Source: Mytilus californianus
Taxonomy: Eukaryota; Mollusca; Bivalvia; Mytilida; Mytilidae
Assembly: GCF_021869535.1 (NCBI RefSeq)
Contig: NW_026262734.1
Location: 72,687,839-72,751,838, forward strand
Length of the DNA stretch: 64,000 bases
Direction: 5' to 3'
The notes below the pieces were generated by a model that saw only the letters and a program-made list of their open reading frames with translations, did no database searches and was not told the origin of the DNA. The position numbers and the translations under genes are program-made. Positions 44,420 to 54,514 of the stretch are shown in pieces (within the stretch, counting starts at the first letter, position 1; every line of letters starts with the position of its first letter).

Positions 44420-45700
44420 AGCAATAAACCCTGGTTAAACCCAGAATGTAAAGCTGAGAGAAAAAATTATCGTAAATTTAGACGAAAATTAAAAATATGT
44501 CGAACAGCAGTCTATAAATACAACAAATTTGGCCAATTCAGAGAAAAGATATAAGAAAATAATAGATTATACCAGAAAAAAAACACAGAAAGAATTGGGA
44601 GCAAAGAATTCCAGAGACTTATGGAAGATACTTAACCAGGGAAAGTGTAAAAAGCAACCGAGCATCCCAATAGAGAAATTGTTACGATTTTTACGCGGAT
44701 AATAATTGAATAAATTTTCCATCTCTCACTGCAGATCAGGTCAATCAAATGAATAGTGAATTTGTATAAAGAAAAAGAAAATTTTTTTAACTATATAAAA
44801 AAAAAAATTATGAAAAGACTGCTGGCGAAGATGCTGTAAAATGAAAACGTAAAAGCAACTTTAAACCAGCTTATCGAGATGTATGAAAAAGTGTTCAATT
44901 CGATATTTGATACCGGATTTATACCCGAAAGTTGACTAGTTGGTAAGATTATACCAATATTTAAATATAAAGGGGAGAGACATAATCCTAAAACATGTTG
45001 GCCGATAATCATTGTAAGCTGTTTAGGTAAACTGTTTTAACCGAGGGTTTGAACGAATATTCTGACGATTTTACATGAAACACAATGTGGCTACAGACAA
45101 GGTTATAACTCTATTGATACTTTATCTATATTACATTCTCTGTTTGAACGTCAAGGAGAAGGTAGAAAAACTTAACTGTGCATTTATAGACTTTGAAAGG
45201 CTTTTGATCAAATTTGGAGGTATGGGCTTTAGCATAAGTCACTGTTAAACAATATAAATGGGAAAATGTTAAATGTGATACAAAATATGTATAAAAATAT
45301 AAAATCAAATATTATTTTTAACAACATCAAGTCTGATTATTTTCCGTGTAATAATGGGGTCAATCAAGGGGAAAACATGTCCCCTTTTTTGTTTTCAGTA
45401 TTATAAAATGATTTAAAATTGTGTTTACAGACAAATAACTGCATAGGCCACTTCACAGTAACAGAAGAAATAGAACTTAAACTGAATATCTTTTTATTGT
45501 TATATGCGGATGTTGCTGTTTTGATGTCCGAAACAACACAAGATCTTTTAAGACAGTTAAATAGTTTTGATGAATACTTTAAAAACTGGAAATTGAAAGT
45601 TAATGTATCCAAACCAAAAATATGTTTTCCGTGTGAAAGATTATCGGATAATTTCCACTTCATATAAGATAAACAAGATGAGAAAATCTTAAAAGAGTTT
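44420..45700 (+). pseudogene. Dead LINE RT in copy B
   Basis: Same protein as at 34360-35720. It shares the stops after PES/PDS and GKLF/GKMF and the IIPIFKYKG block. It lacks the 75-bp insert: VNQGENMSPFF is directly followed by sequence leading to GHFTVTEEIELKLN. Motif C reads YADVAVLMSE, so the second catalytic Asp is changed to Val here, whereas copy A keeps YADD. The following TQDLLRQLNSFDEYFKNWKL and KVNVSKPKICFPCERLSD are in frame (45419-45667). Confidence 0.82.
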
Positions 45701-46705
45701 AGCTATTTGGGTATTATTTGACAAAAACATGAAATTATAAAAAGACACAGGTTGAACAAGGGCACGGGTGTCATTCGGTATATCGAGATGAATTATCGTG
45801 AAAGAATAACTAACGGTGGTCAAGCATTACCATTGGATCGTGAAAGATCTGGTATCGGATCGTGAATGCAATTAAGTGTAATTCTATTTAAAAATCTGTG
45901 AAAAATCTGCTGTATTTTTAAAAGGTGGAACAAATCAGAAAAAAAAAAAAGAAATATGTCTGTCAAAATGATTCAACTTCCTTAATAATACTGTGCACAA
46001 CGTAAAAGAAAAATTGCAGTACTTTTAAAGAAAACACAAAAGGCGACATACAATCCCATGAGGATCATTTAGAATAAAAATCACGTTTTGTATCTACAAT
46101 GGTCGTATTCCAATCTATCATGATATATTTGAAACTTAATCTTTAGTGTTTCAGATAGTCCAGTAAAATAAAAGTATGTTATTACTTGAAAAAAGTTCAT
46201 ATTTTTTGGGAAAAATATAATTTTGTTGATTTTTAATCAAAATTGATCGTGAAAGATCTTTCAGCGCATTATTTTGATCGTGAAATACGAGACATGACCA
46301 GACTAAATGATCAGAAAACAACATTTCTTTTACCAATTGATATACTTGCACTATTATTGGTTGAAGCGTGTAATAACTTACTAAGAACGTTGATAAATGC
46401 TTTCATTTTTTGGTGATATAAATATATACGTATATAGGCCCATATTTAGAACTGTTTTCATTTAAGAAGCAATATTACATGTAACCAGGTATCTAAGATA
46501 ATAAGACCTCCAAGAGCGTAAATTGTCGAAAAAGAAAATATCTTTGTATATATAATGCTAAATGCATTCACGAATGATTGAAGCGAGAGGGGGTGTGGTT
46601 GTCTTCCACTGGGAATATCTTAATGTGTACGTTTTTGTTTTCGTAAGAGTTAGATCAAAGAAGCCATATCATCCAATTTTACATACAGGTGTATTAAAGA
46701 TGTTC

Positions 46706-47716
46706 AAATAACAACGTATTAGATTTTAGCGAGAGAAATTTATATATTACTGAAAAATTATTACACCAGGGTTTTCGATATCATAAACTAGTCAAAACAT
46801 TTACTAAATTTTATCATCGGTATAAGGACATCATTCGTAAATGTAACTCAACATGCAGACATCTTATACGTTCGGGTATTTCACATCCAATCTTTTATGG
46901 CAATATTCTTTACAAAGCACAGAAATGCCAGTATTCACCTCAAAAGCTAACAAAACCTTTAAACAGACTTATTAAGAAGGGATATAGTTACGATACTGTT
47001 GTCAGGTCATTAAAGATTGCATATTTTGGCTTTAATATTGATTCACTTATAGGGTCTTTGCATCGGAATTAAACATATTTATTCTATAACCAGTTGTTGG
47101 CATGACACGGGTTGTGTTCTTCTCATATATTTTATGACGGTATAATACTAAACCCCTAACAGGAGGGATTGTGCCTGATATTCATATGATGAAGACATAA
47201 TCTTTCAATCAGTTTAATTGAGGTCTGGAGCTGGCATGTCAGTAACTGCTAGAAGTCTGTTGTTATTTATGTATTATTGTCATTTTGTTTATTTTCTTTT
47301 GTTTCCTATTCTGACATCGGACTCGGACTTCTCTTAAACTGAGATTTACTGTGCGTACTGTTGTACGTTTGTTTTTTCTACATTGGCTAGAGGTATAGGG
47401 GGAGGGTTGAGATCTCAAAAAACATGTTTATCCCCGCCGCATTTTTGCGCCTGTCCCAAGTCAGGAGCCTCTGGCCTTTGTAAGTCTTGTATCATTTTTA
47501 ATTTTAGTTTCTTGTGTATAATTTGGAGTTTAGTATGACGTCCATTATCACTGAACTAGTATACATATTTGTTTAGGGGCCAGTTGAAGGACGCCTCCGG
47601 GTGCGGGAGTTTCTCGCTGCATTGAAGACCCATTTGTGGCCTTCGGCTGTTGTCTGCTCTACGGTCGGGTTGTTGTCTCTTTGACACATTCCCCATTTCC
47701 ATTCTCAATTTTATTA
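46706..47716 (+). mobile_element. Penelope-like element, 5'-truncated copy 3 (empty site known)
   Basis: Open from 46707 to taa 47070-47072: NNNVLDFSERNLYITEKLL, QGFRYHKLVKTFTKFYHRY, SGISHPIFYGNILYKAQK, KPLNRLIKKGYSYDTVVRS and FGFNIDSLIGSLHRN. It is the C-terminal ~120 residues of the RT protein encoded at 55146-56453, more than 90% alike. The 3' tail runs to 47716 and ends ccattctcaattttatta. Copy A has the uninterrupted site gatgttctttccattt (about 36698-36713), so the junctions are exact: gatgttc | element | ttccatt, with at most a 3-bp duplication (ttc) and one t lost. The fragment has no start codon and cannot act. Confidence 0.9.
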
Positions 47717-47739
47717 TTCCATTAACAATACAAACTTTT

Positions 47740-48140
47740 CTGATTGGTCCCGTTAATAAACATGAACTACAGATTACAGACACCACATATACAGCCTCCT
47801 CAACCTCAATTTTAGGCATACACCCCGAATTTGACTACAGCGGTCATCTCAATACCAGGGTCAATGACAAACGAGATGCTTTCAATTTTGAAATTATAAA
47901 TCTTCCTCAACTTAGCAGCAAATTAACAACTTCATTGGCGTATGGAGTATACATTTCTCAACTCATACGATTTTTGGGAGCTTCCAGCTGAGTTTTTAAA
48001 ACGTCATCAGTGTTTGCGCAAAATAATAATGACCCAGGGTTTTGTGAAAGAATGTCTCGTCCTTTTTCTCAAAAAGATCATTGGAAAGTACCAATACGTA
48101 ATACTTATAGATAAATATTCAGTGTCTACTTAAGAGATAA
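47740..48140 (+). pseudogene. Old Penelope-type RT fragment in copy B
   Basis: EITDTTYTASSTSILGIHPE, YSGHLNTRVNDKRDAFNFEI and AYGVYISQLIRFLG, then in another frame EFLKRHQCLRK and MTQGFVKECLVLFLKK. It corresponds to 36713-37100 in copy A. It belongs to the older lineage and is unrelated to the young copy inserted just upstream. Confidence 0.75.
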
Positions 48141-48705
48141 TTACAGGATGGTCTATAGATTATAAGTGCTAACTCTGTGTAGCATTTTATCTACATCACA
48201 GTTTTACCTTTATTTGTCTTTTACTATTATATTCCATTTGGTCGTATGACTATTGATGTGGTTCGGTATATGTGCATCAAGCTTTCAGGTTTTTGGCTTT
48301 TGGCGGACCTTATGCGGGTAGTTCTAGAGATGCGATCCGGACGCATGAGGTTTTTATAGTGCTGTTTTCATTTTGTATACCTTTGTATTTTACTTATTCT
48401 GTATTTTATCGGGAAAGTGTATATGTCATTATGTACGGCCCCCTTAAGTACTATCTAAATATGAATATTTTCGTTTTCAGGAGATTTAATCTGGTGTGCA
48501 CTAGTTTGAAAAATCGTCCGCACGACTTTGAAACTCGTACACATGACTTTGAAACTCGTACGCACGACTTTGAAACTCATTCGCATAACCTTTAAAACTG
48601 GCGCGCACGACTTTCAAAAACTGGTACGCATGACTTTCAGTTCTGATACATGTGTTGAGTGTTATTATTTAAATAATTGATTTTCGTTTAAGTCTGGGGA
48701 ACTAC

Positions 48706-50435
48706 AACATAATACCGAAACATCTGCTTCTAGTCAAATGGTACTCTTAGGACTTATAGTCCGCATGCAGTGGTAACTACCCCCGTGGTTACACATCATA
48801 CCGAATCATCTGCTACAAGTCATATGGTACTCTTAAGACAAATATTGACTATTAGTCCTAAGGGTAACTAAGGGTGTAGTGGTATGACCAAAGTGGTCAC
48901 ACACATCATACCAGCCATCTGCTACTAGTCAGATGATACCTTTAAGACTAATAGTCAACTTGCAGTGTAACAAACCCCCGTGATCATACATCATACCGAA
49001 CCATTTGCTACTAGTCAGATGATACTCTTAGGACTAATAGTCAACCTGCAGTGTAACAGATACCCGTGGTCACACATCATCCCGAATCATCTGCTAGCAG
49101 TCAGATGGTACCCTTAAGACTGATAGTCAACTTGCAGTGCAACAAACTACCGTGATCACACATCATACCGAACCATCTGATACTAGTCAGATGTTACCCT
49201 TAAAAATAAAAGTCAACCTGCAGTGTAACAAACCCCCGCGGTAACACATCATACCGAAACATCTGATACTAGTCAGATGTTACCTTTGGGACTAATAGTC
49301 AACATGCAGTGTAACAGATACCCGTGGTCACACATCGTACCGAATCATCTGCTGCTAGTCAGAAAGTACTCTTAAGACTAATGGCCAATCTGCAGTGGTA
49401 CGACCAAACTGGTCGCACAAATCATACCGAACCATCTGGTACCAGTCAGATGTTACCCTTAGGACTCATAGTCAACATGCAGTGGTATCTACCTCCGTGG
49501 TCACACATCATACCGAACCATTTGCTACAAGTCAGATGAGTCCCTTTGGACTAATTGTCAACATGCAGTGGTACCACTAATGTGGTCACACATCATACCG
49601 AACCATCTGCTACTAGTCAAATGTTACCACTAGGACTCATAATCAACATGCAGTGGTATCAACCTCCGTGGTCACACATCATACCAAACCATTTGCTACA
49701 AGTCAGATGGGTCCCTTTAGACTAATTGTCAACATGCAGTGGTACCACCAATGTGGTCACACATCATACCGAATTATCTGCTGCTAGTCAGATGGTACTC
49801 TTAAGACTAATAGCCAACATGCAGTGGTACGACCAAAGGGGTTACACACATCATACCGAACCATCTGGTACTAATCAGATGTTACCCTTAGGACTAATAG
49901 TCAACATGCAGTGGTACCTACCTCCGTGGTCACACATCATACCGAACCGTTTGCTACAATTCAGATGAGTCCCTTTAGACTTATTATCAACATGCAATGG
50001 TACTACCCTCGTGGTCACACATCATACCGAACCATTTGGTACAAGTCAGATGAGTCCCTTTAGACTAATTGTCAACATGCAGTGGTACCACCAATGTGGT
50101 CACACATCAAACTGAACCATCTGCTACTTGTCAAATGTTACCATTAGGACTTATAATCAACATGCAATGGTTCTACCCCTGTGGTCATACATAATACCAA
50201 GCCATCTGCTACTAGTCAGATGTAACCCATAGGACTAATAGTCAACATGCAATGGTACTACCCCCGTGGTCACACATCATTCTGAGCCATTTTCTACTAG
50301 TCTGATGTTACTCCTTAGACTAATAGTCAATATGCAGTAATCCAGATCCCCGCGGTCACACAACATAACGAACCATTTGCTTAGAGTCATATGATAAACT
50401 TAAAATACATATTCAACCTGCACTCCACCTTCCTT
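48706..50435 (+). repeat. ~86-bp satellite array, about 20 units
   Basis: Units built on gtggtcacacatcataccga, accatctgctactagtcaga, acccttaggactaatagtca and acatgcagtggta. The catc of the 'acacatcata' motif falls at 49075, 49161, 49247, 49333, 49420, 49506, 49591, 49677, 49762 and 49849, i.e. 85-87 bp apart. Variants return every fifth unit (e.g. ctgctgctagtcaga…gtacgaccaaa at about 49333 and 49762), giving a ~430-bp higher-order period in the middle. A 25-bp piece is locally inverted at 48844-48868 (gactattagtcctaagggta). Peptides from this array are artefacts. Confidence 0.93.
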
Positions 50436-51238
50436 CACCAATAAAAACTTACAGCCACAGAATAGCACAATAGTGCTGAAAGTGGCGTTAGACTCCAATC
50501 AATAAGGAGTATAGTTAAAAAAATTATATTCCATTGTATTTCTCGTTTACAAATATTATTAGTACAGGAAAAACATATATTATTTCAAGAGGCATATGAG
50601 TGAAAACAACAGTCGAAAGAAGTATTTCCTGGGTAGGTAAGCGAAGGAAATTCTTCTTGAGACTTGGCAGATGTATAATTAAACTTGTCATATAAATTAG
50701 TCAACTTATGATATATAAATAAGATACAAATAACTTATAAAAATACGAAGTAAATATTCCCAATTTGCATTTCTTAAAGATTTCTACAGTAACTGTATTT
50801 TACTTTGAATATATCTTGTAAGCTATGAAGCTTCCTATTTGATCCAACTAGCATATATTTGGATTTTCGTATATTCAAAATATTATCTTACCTCCTATAC
50901 ATTCTAGAAATATGATTTGTTAAAAGCAACCGCGTGGAGACCGTGTATATTTCATATGGGGTTAGTAGGCGTGGTTTATTTCAATACACGGTTAGTAGTG
51001 GTTTTACGTCTCTTTGTAAAAACAACACGGTGTTGAGTAAAAATCTGAAAGGTTTCAACAGACAAAGAAATTGATGATGAACGATTGAAATAAATTCATA
51101 AAACACATTAAAAGGTTACAAGCTGTTATTTTTGGCATTTGTTTTTGTATAGACAAATGGAAGTAGGTTCTTGATATTGAGACTTGATCACTTTGATAGG
51201 CCACAAGTATAAATACCTCATGTTAAGATCAATTCTTT
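50436..51238. other. No gene recognised
   Basis: AT-rich flank of the satellite. Two gggttagtag/cggttagtag motifs lie near 50960-51000. No coding motif seen. Confidence 0.45.
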
Positions 51239-51339
51239 ACACAGTGTGCTAGTGACATAATACGATATACAAATGTACATACAATGTATATGGAGTCAGT
51301 AAACTCCATATATCGTATTAGGTCATTAGCACACTATGT
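51239..51339. repeat. Inverted repeat with 31-bp arms
   Basis: Arm acacagtgtgctagtgacat (51239-51269) pairs with 51309-51339 with three mismatches; a second stem (tatggagt / actccata) closes the centre. Probably a foldback MITE. From 51345 to 51904 no gene is convincing; the minus-strand frame at 51591-51965 begins inside a repeat (its N-terminus is antisense of the following repeat) and shows no domain. Confidence 0.75.
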
Positions 51340-51904
51340 AACTAATAATATTTGTCATTGTGTACAGCCGGAAACATGGGAAATGGGACTACCTTGAATA
51401 TTACATAATGAATTAAAAGACATAAGATTGGCATTTATAGAATATTTATCACTTTTGCTTTTGTATCGGAAATGGAATTCCATTTTTAAAAAATATGTCG
51501 TGACCACTAATTACGTCATTCGGTATATCTCAAACATGCAAAGAAGGTATTTCCTGTAGTATGCTGAATTAAAGAAATTATTCATTTTAGTTAACCAATT
51601 GCGGACTGAAACAGTTGTGAAAAGGTTACCATCGCGAAAATTGAATCAGAGAATTGTTTATCTGAAAAAGGCATTACCAGTATCTTAATCAAAGATGTGA
51701 CCAACTGTAACTTAAGCGGGTATCCAAAATAAGACTGAATTGATCTAAATCCATTCATATGAATCCATCGTAGTATTGCATATATAATTGACTTTCTTGA
51801 AGAAGCCACACTTAACTTTTTATCTGAAATGTTCACCTCTCGAGAATAAAGTAGACATAGACCTTTGATAAAGATCCAGAAAAAAAATTGCATTATACTG
51901 AATT

Positions 51905-52172
51905 TTCTATATAAATAAGAAGATGTGGTATGAGTGCCAATAAGACAACTCTCCATCCAAGTCACAATGTATAAAAAGTTAACAATTATAGGTCAAAGTA
52001 CGGCCTTCAACACGGTGCCTTGGCTAACACCGAACAGCAAGCTATAAAGGGCCCAAAAATGACTAGTGTAAAACAATTCAAACAGGAAAACCAACGGTCT
52101 AATCAATATATAAAAAACAAGAAACCGGACTTAAGACAGATGCATAAAAATGCAGCGGGTTTAAACGTCTAG
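51905..52172 (+). repeat. Mussel 'gatgtggtatg' repeat family, copy 3
   Basis: ataagaagatgtggtatgag, tgccaataagacaactctcc, gtcaaagtacggccttcaac, ctataaagggccc, aaccaacggtctaatc and a shortened core (ggacttaagacagatgc, gcgggtttaaacg). It lacks the middle part between aagaaac and cggac compared with copies 1 and 2. Confidence 0.8.
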
Positions 52173-52420
52173 GCTGTAGACGGTAGATTTTTAACCATGC
52201 AATTTGTATCAAAGTTAAGTTTGTATTTGGCACATAATAAAATCGCGCCTTTTGTTGTGTTGTTGTTTTTTTTTAAATTTTGGTATTGCAGGTCGATTCG
52301 AATTTTATGGAACGGTCCTTAATGTAATCCTTTGTATCAGAAGAAATACATGTTCAATGCATATGATTCTGTACGCCGAGAGCTTCGCCAACTTTGTCTT
52401 TTATTTCATTACAGACCGTT

Positions 52421-52708
52421 TTAGAACGCAAAACACCCGTTCTGTTTCAGTAATGCAGTGGAGAATAGACATGTTATTTATCAACGATTGACAGTCATCC
52501 CATGTTCTTGGTTAATAGGCTAATGAAGTCCTGCATCAGTGTAAGCAGGAATATTGAATCGTTCAGAACGACGGTCAAGTTTCTTCTTCTTCAACTTTAA
52601 CATCATGATGAGTGCTTTTAACACAAGTACAGCAAATACACGTGAACCAAGTAAAATTCTATACACCCATGATTCTTCCATTTTTTATTCACAGTTGCAT
52701 TCACAGCA
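52421..52708 (-). pseudogene. Broken paralogue of the membrane-protein exon at 57842-58131
   Basis: The minus strand reads AVNATVNKKMEESWVYRILL, GSRVFAVLVLKALIMML (membrane segment), KLKKKKLDRRSERFNIPAY and TDAGLH, then a tag stop (tgg to tag at the Trp of the intact copy), two more stops, and finally LLKQNGCFAF with the same terminal taa (52421-52423). The intact copy ends TQNGRFAF at the same point, so start, membrane segment, basic tail and C-terminus all align along 87 codons. Both copies have an N-glycosylation sequon (NAT here, NVS there) just before the membrane segment. The stops make this copy a pseudogene unless it uses an alternative 3' end. Confidence 0.7.
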
Positions 52709-54514
52709 ATTTGATTCGAGATAGTTTTGCAATTCATAATTAGAAAAGCATACAAAATACTAGTATCTTGAAATGGAAAAAAAATCTATACCTGAATGAC
52801 TTATTTTGGAAGACATGCCAGTGTAATTTCGAAGAGAGGTAAATTAAACAAGGAAATAAAAAAAAACCTTAAACTAAAATAGATTCTTTCATTCGTTCTT
52901 TAAGTTAGAGACAATCATTTCATTTCGTAGTCATGTAATTATGAGTTTGTTAAAACGTTTGCTGATGAAATCTTGCTGCAATATGGACCATTATGGTAAT
53001 TTTATGAATATGTATCAGCACACGGTTCGCAAGACGGCAACATTCAAAGAAACAATTATTTAATCCTTGATAGTTCCTGTGAAATAACCTGTTTAAGCAA
53101 AATAGGGTATTCACATGCAGAATGATAACCTTTAAGTGTATTATAAATGCAAAAAGGTCATGCACACCACATCGCCTTACATAACGTTATTGGAACTTTT
53201 TGAAAATAACCAAAACGTCTCGCTTGCTCATTGAAATTACTTTGAAATTTGGTCAAGCAATCTGGGATATTGTTTAATATCTTGCAACTAGTATTGAATT
53301 CTTTGGCCAACCGTTTAATCCAATAAATCTAATTTTGAATGTTATAATGTGTCCTAAAGATTTATTTCCTTATATTTAAAACACAATAAATAACTTCGTT
53401 CCGTTTTTAAGTATCAATTTCTGGTCACAATCCCATAATAGCAAAGTTCAATGAGAATGTACTTTCATCAAATGGGTCAAGTTTCCTTTTAAAAACAATA
53501 AACAATAGTTTATTTAATACATTCCCATATAGAACCAGTTTGTTAGTTTAAAATTTGTCGTGAAAATAAATTACAAGTTTTATAAATGCAGTTCTTGTAC
53601 AAATATATCTAGTAAAAAAAGTTCAATAATCAAAAAGATAGTTGATACAATTGCACCAAACTATTAGTTTCTTACAAGCAAATTCCCAAAAGTAAAACTT
53701 TGTGCTTATCTAAATGATATGTATTCAAAAATGTCTTAACAGGGATAAAACGAGAAAGTACGATTTAAAATTATTGGCACTTAATCTATGTGATTATCAA
53801 AAGTTCTTTATCAGTAGAGAACCTCACCAAAACACAGTTGTTTTAATTGAGAACATTTCATTTTCAGCAGGTGATACAGCAATATAATGGTAGGTAACGC
53901 AGTCAAGTGGGAAAGTTAAAAAAAAATTCGACAGTTTGACGCGAATATTATAAAAATATGTATACAGCACATGATGCTCAAAACGATATTTATATGTGCA
54001 TTTAGACTCGTCTACTCGCATGAAAAAATAATACTATAAACTCAATTTAGACAAAAATGTACACGAAATTAGCCTAGTTTTAAAAAATCACGGTGTTAAA
54101 GGAGAAATTACATTCGAAACGAGGGAAAATTAAATAACATTCCTGAGATGTTCACAAGATATAAGTTTGTCAGATATCCGTATTCATATTTCAAAATGTT
54201 GACCTACATATTTGTCATAGTCCTTCAAACTTCCTGCAATTATGGAAAAAACAAAAACATCCCAAACAGCCTTGAAAATTTTTTTTTGTTAAACATCAAA
54301 ACTGTTTGTATTTTACATCGAGTGTTTGAAAATGTGATTAGTACATTAATTATGGTAATACACTCTGTGGTTGAATATAGCTCTTTAACATGACGAAAAT
54401 ATTTTTACACTTTCATTATGTATGCATTTCCTTTAAATTCATTTGTTCAAACCTTGATCGTTTAAAAATTTCATACGTGGTAAAAAGACATTGTCTGTTT
54501 TTGTTGAAAGGTGA
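52709..54514. other. No gene recognised
   Basis: Frames at 52950-53165, 53824-54021 (minus) and 54148-54393 (plus) have no recognisable motif. The last one includes a hydrophobic MLTYIFVIVLQTS that could be taken for a signal peptide, but nothing supports expression. Confidence 0.45.

Larger units (their letters stand above)
37856..48640. repeat. Segmental duplication, copy B
   Basis: Same unit as copy A, starting gcgtcagcagatagtgggat at 37856 and ending in the short 21-bp array. Private insertions: an inverted-repeat element (39051-41972), a tandem-repeat element (about 42402-42973) and a Penelope-like copy (46706-47716). Private loss: the sequence matching 32865-33090 of copy A. Point differences are scattered at a few percent, so the duplication is neither an assembly echo nor very recent. 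The reading frame at 38196-38408 (KVILVCVSVKRRHWSLL) is also present in pieces in A and has no recognisable family. Confidence 0.9.

Noticed and set aside
49324-49968. Frames with repeated NMQWY and THHTEP peptides
   Set aside because: They arise from the 86-bp satellite; the unit length (86, not a multiple of three) changes the frame at each unit.
54148-54393. Possible secreted protein with MLTYIFVIVLQTSC as signal peptide
   Set aside because: There is no conserved partner copy, no domain and no splice context; hydrophobic runs are frequent in AT-rich random sequence.
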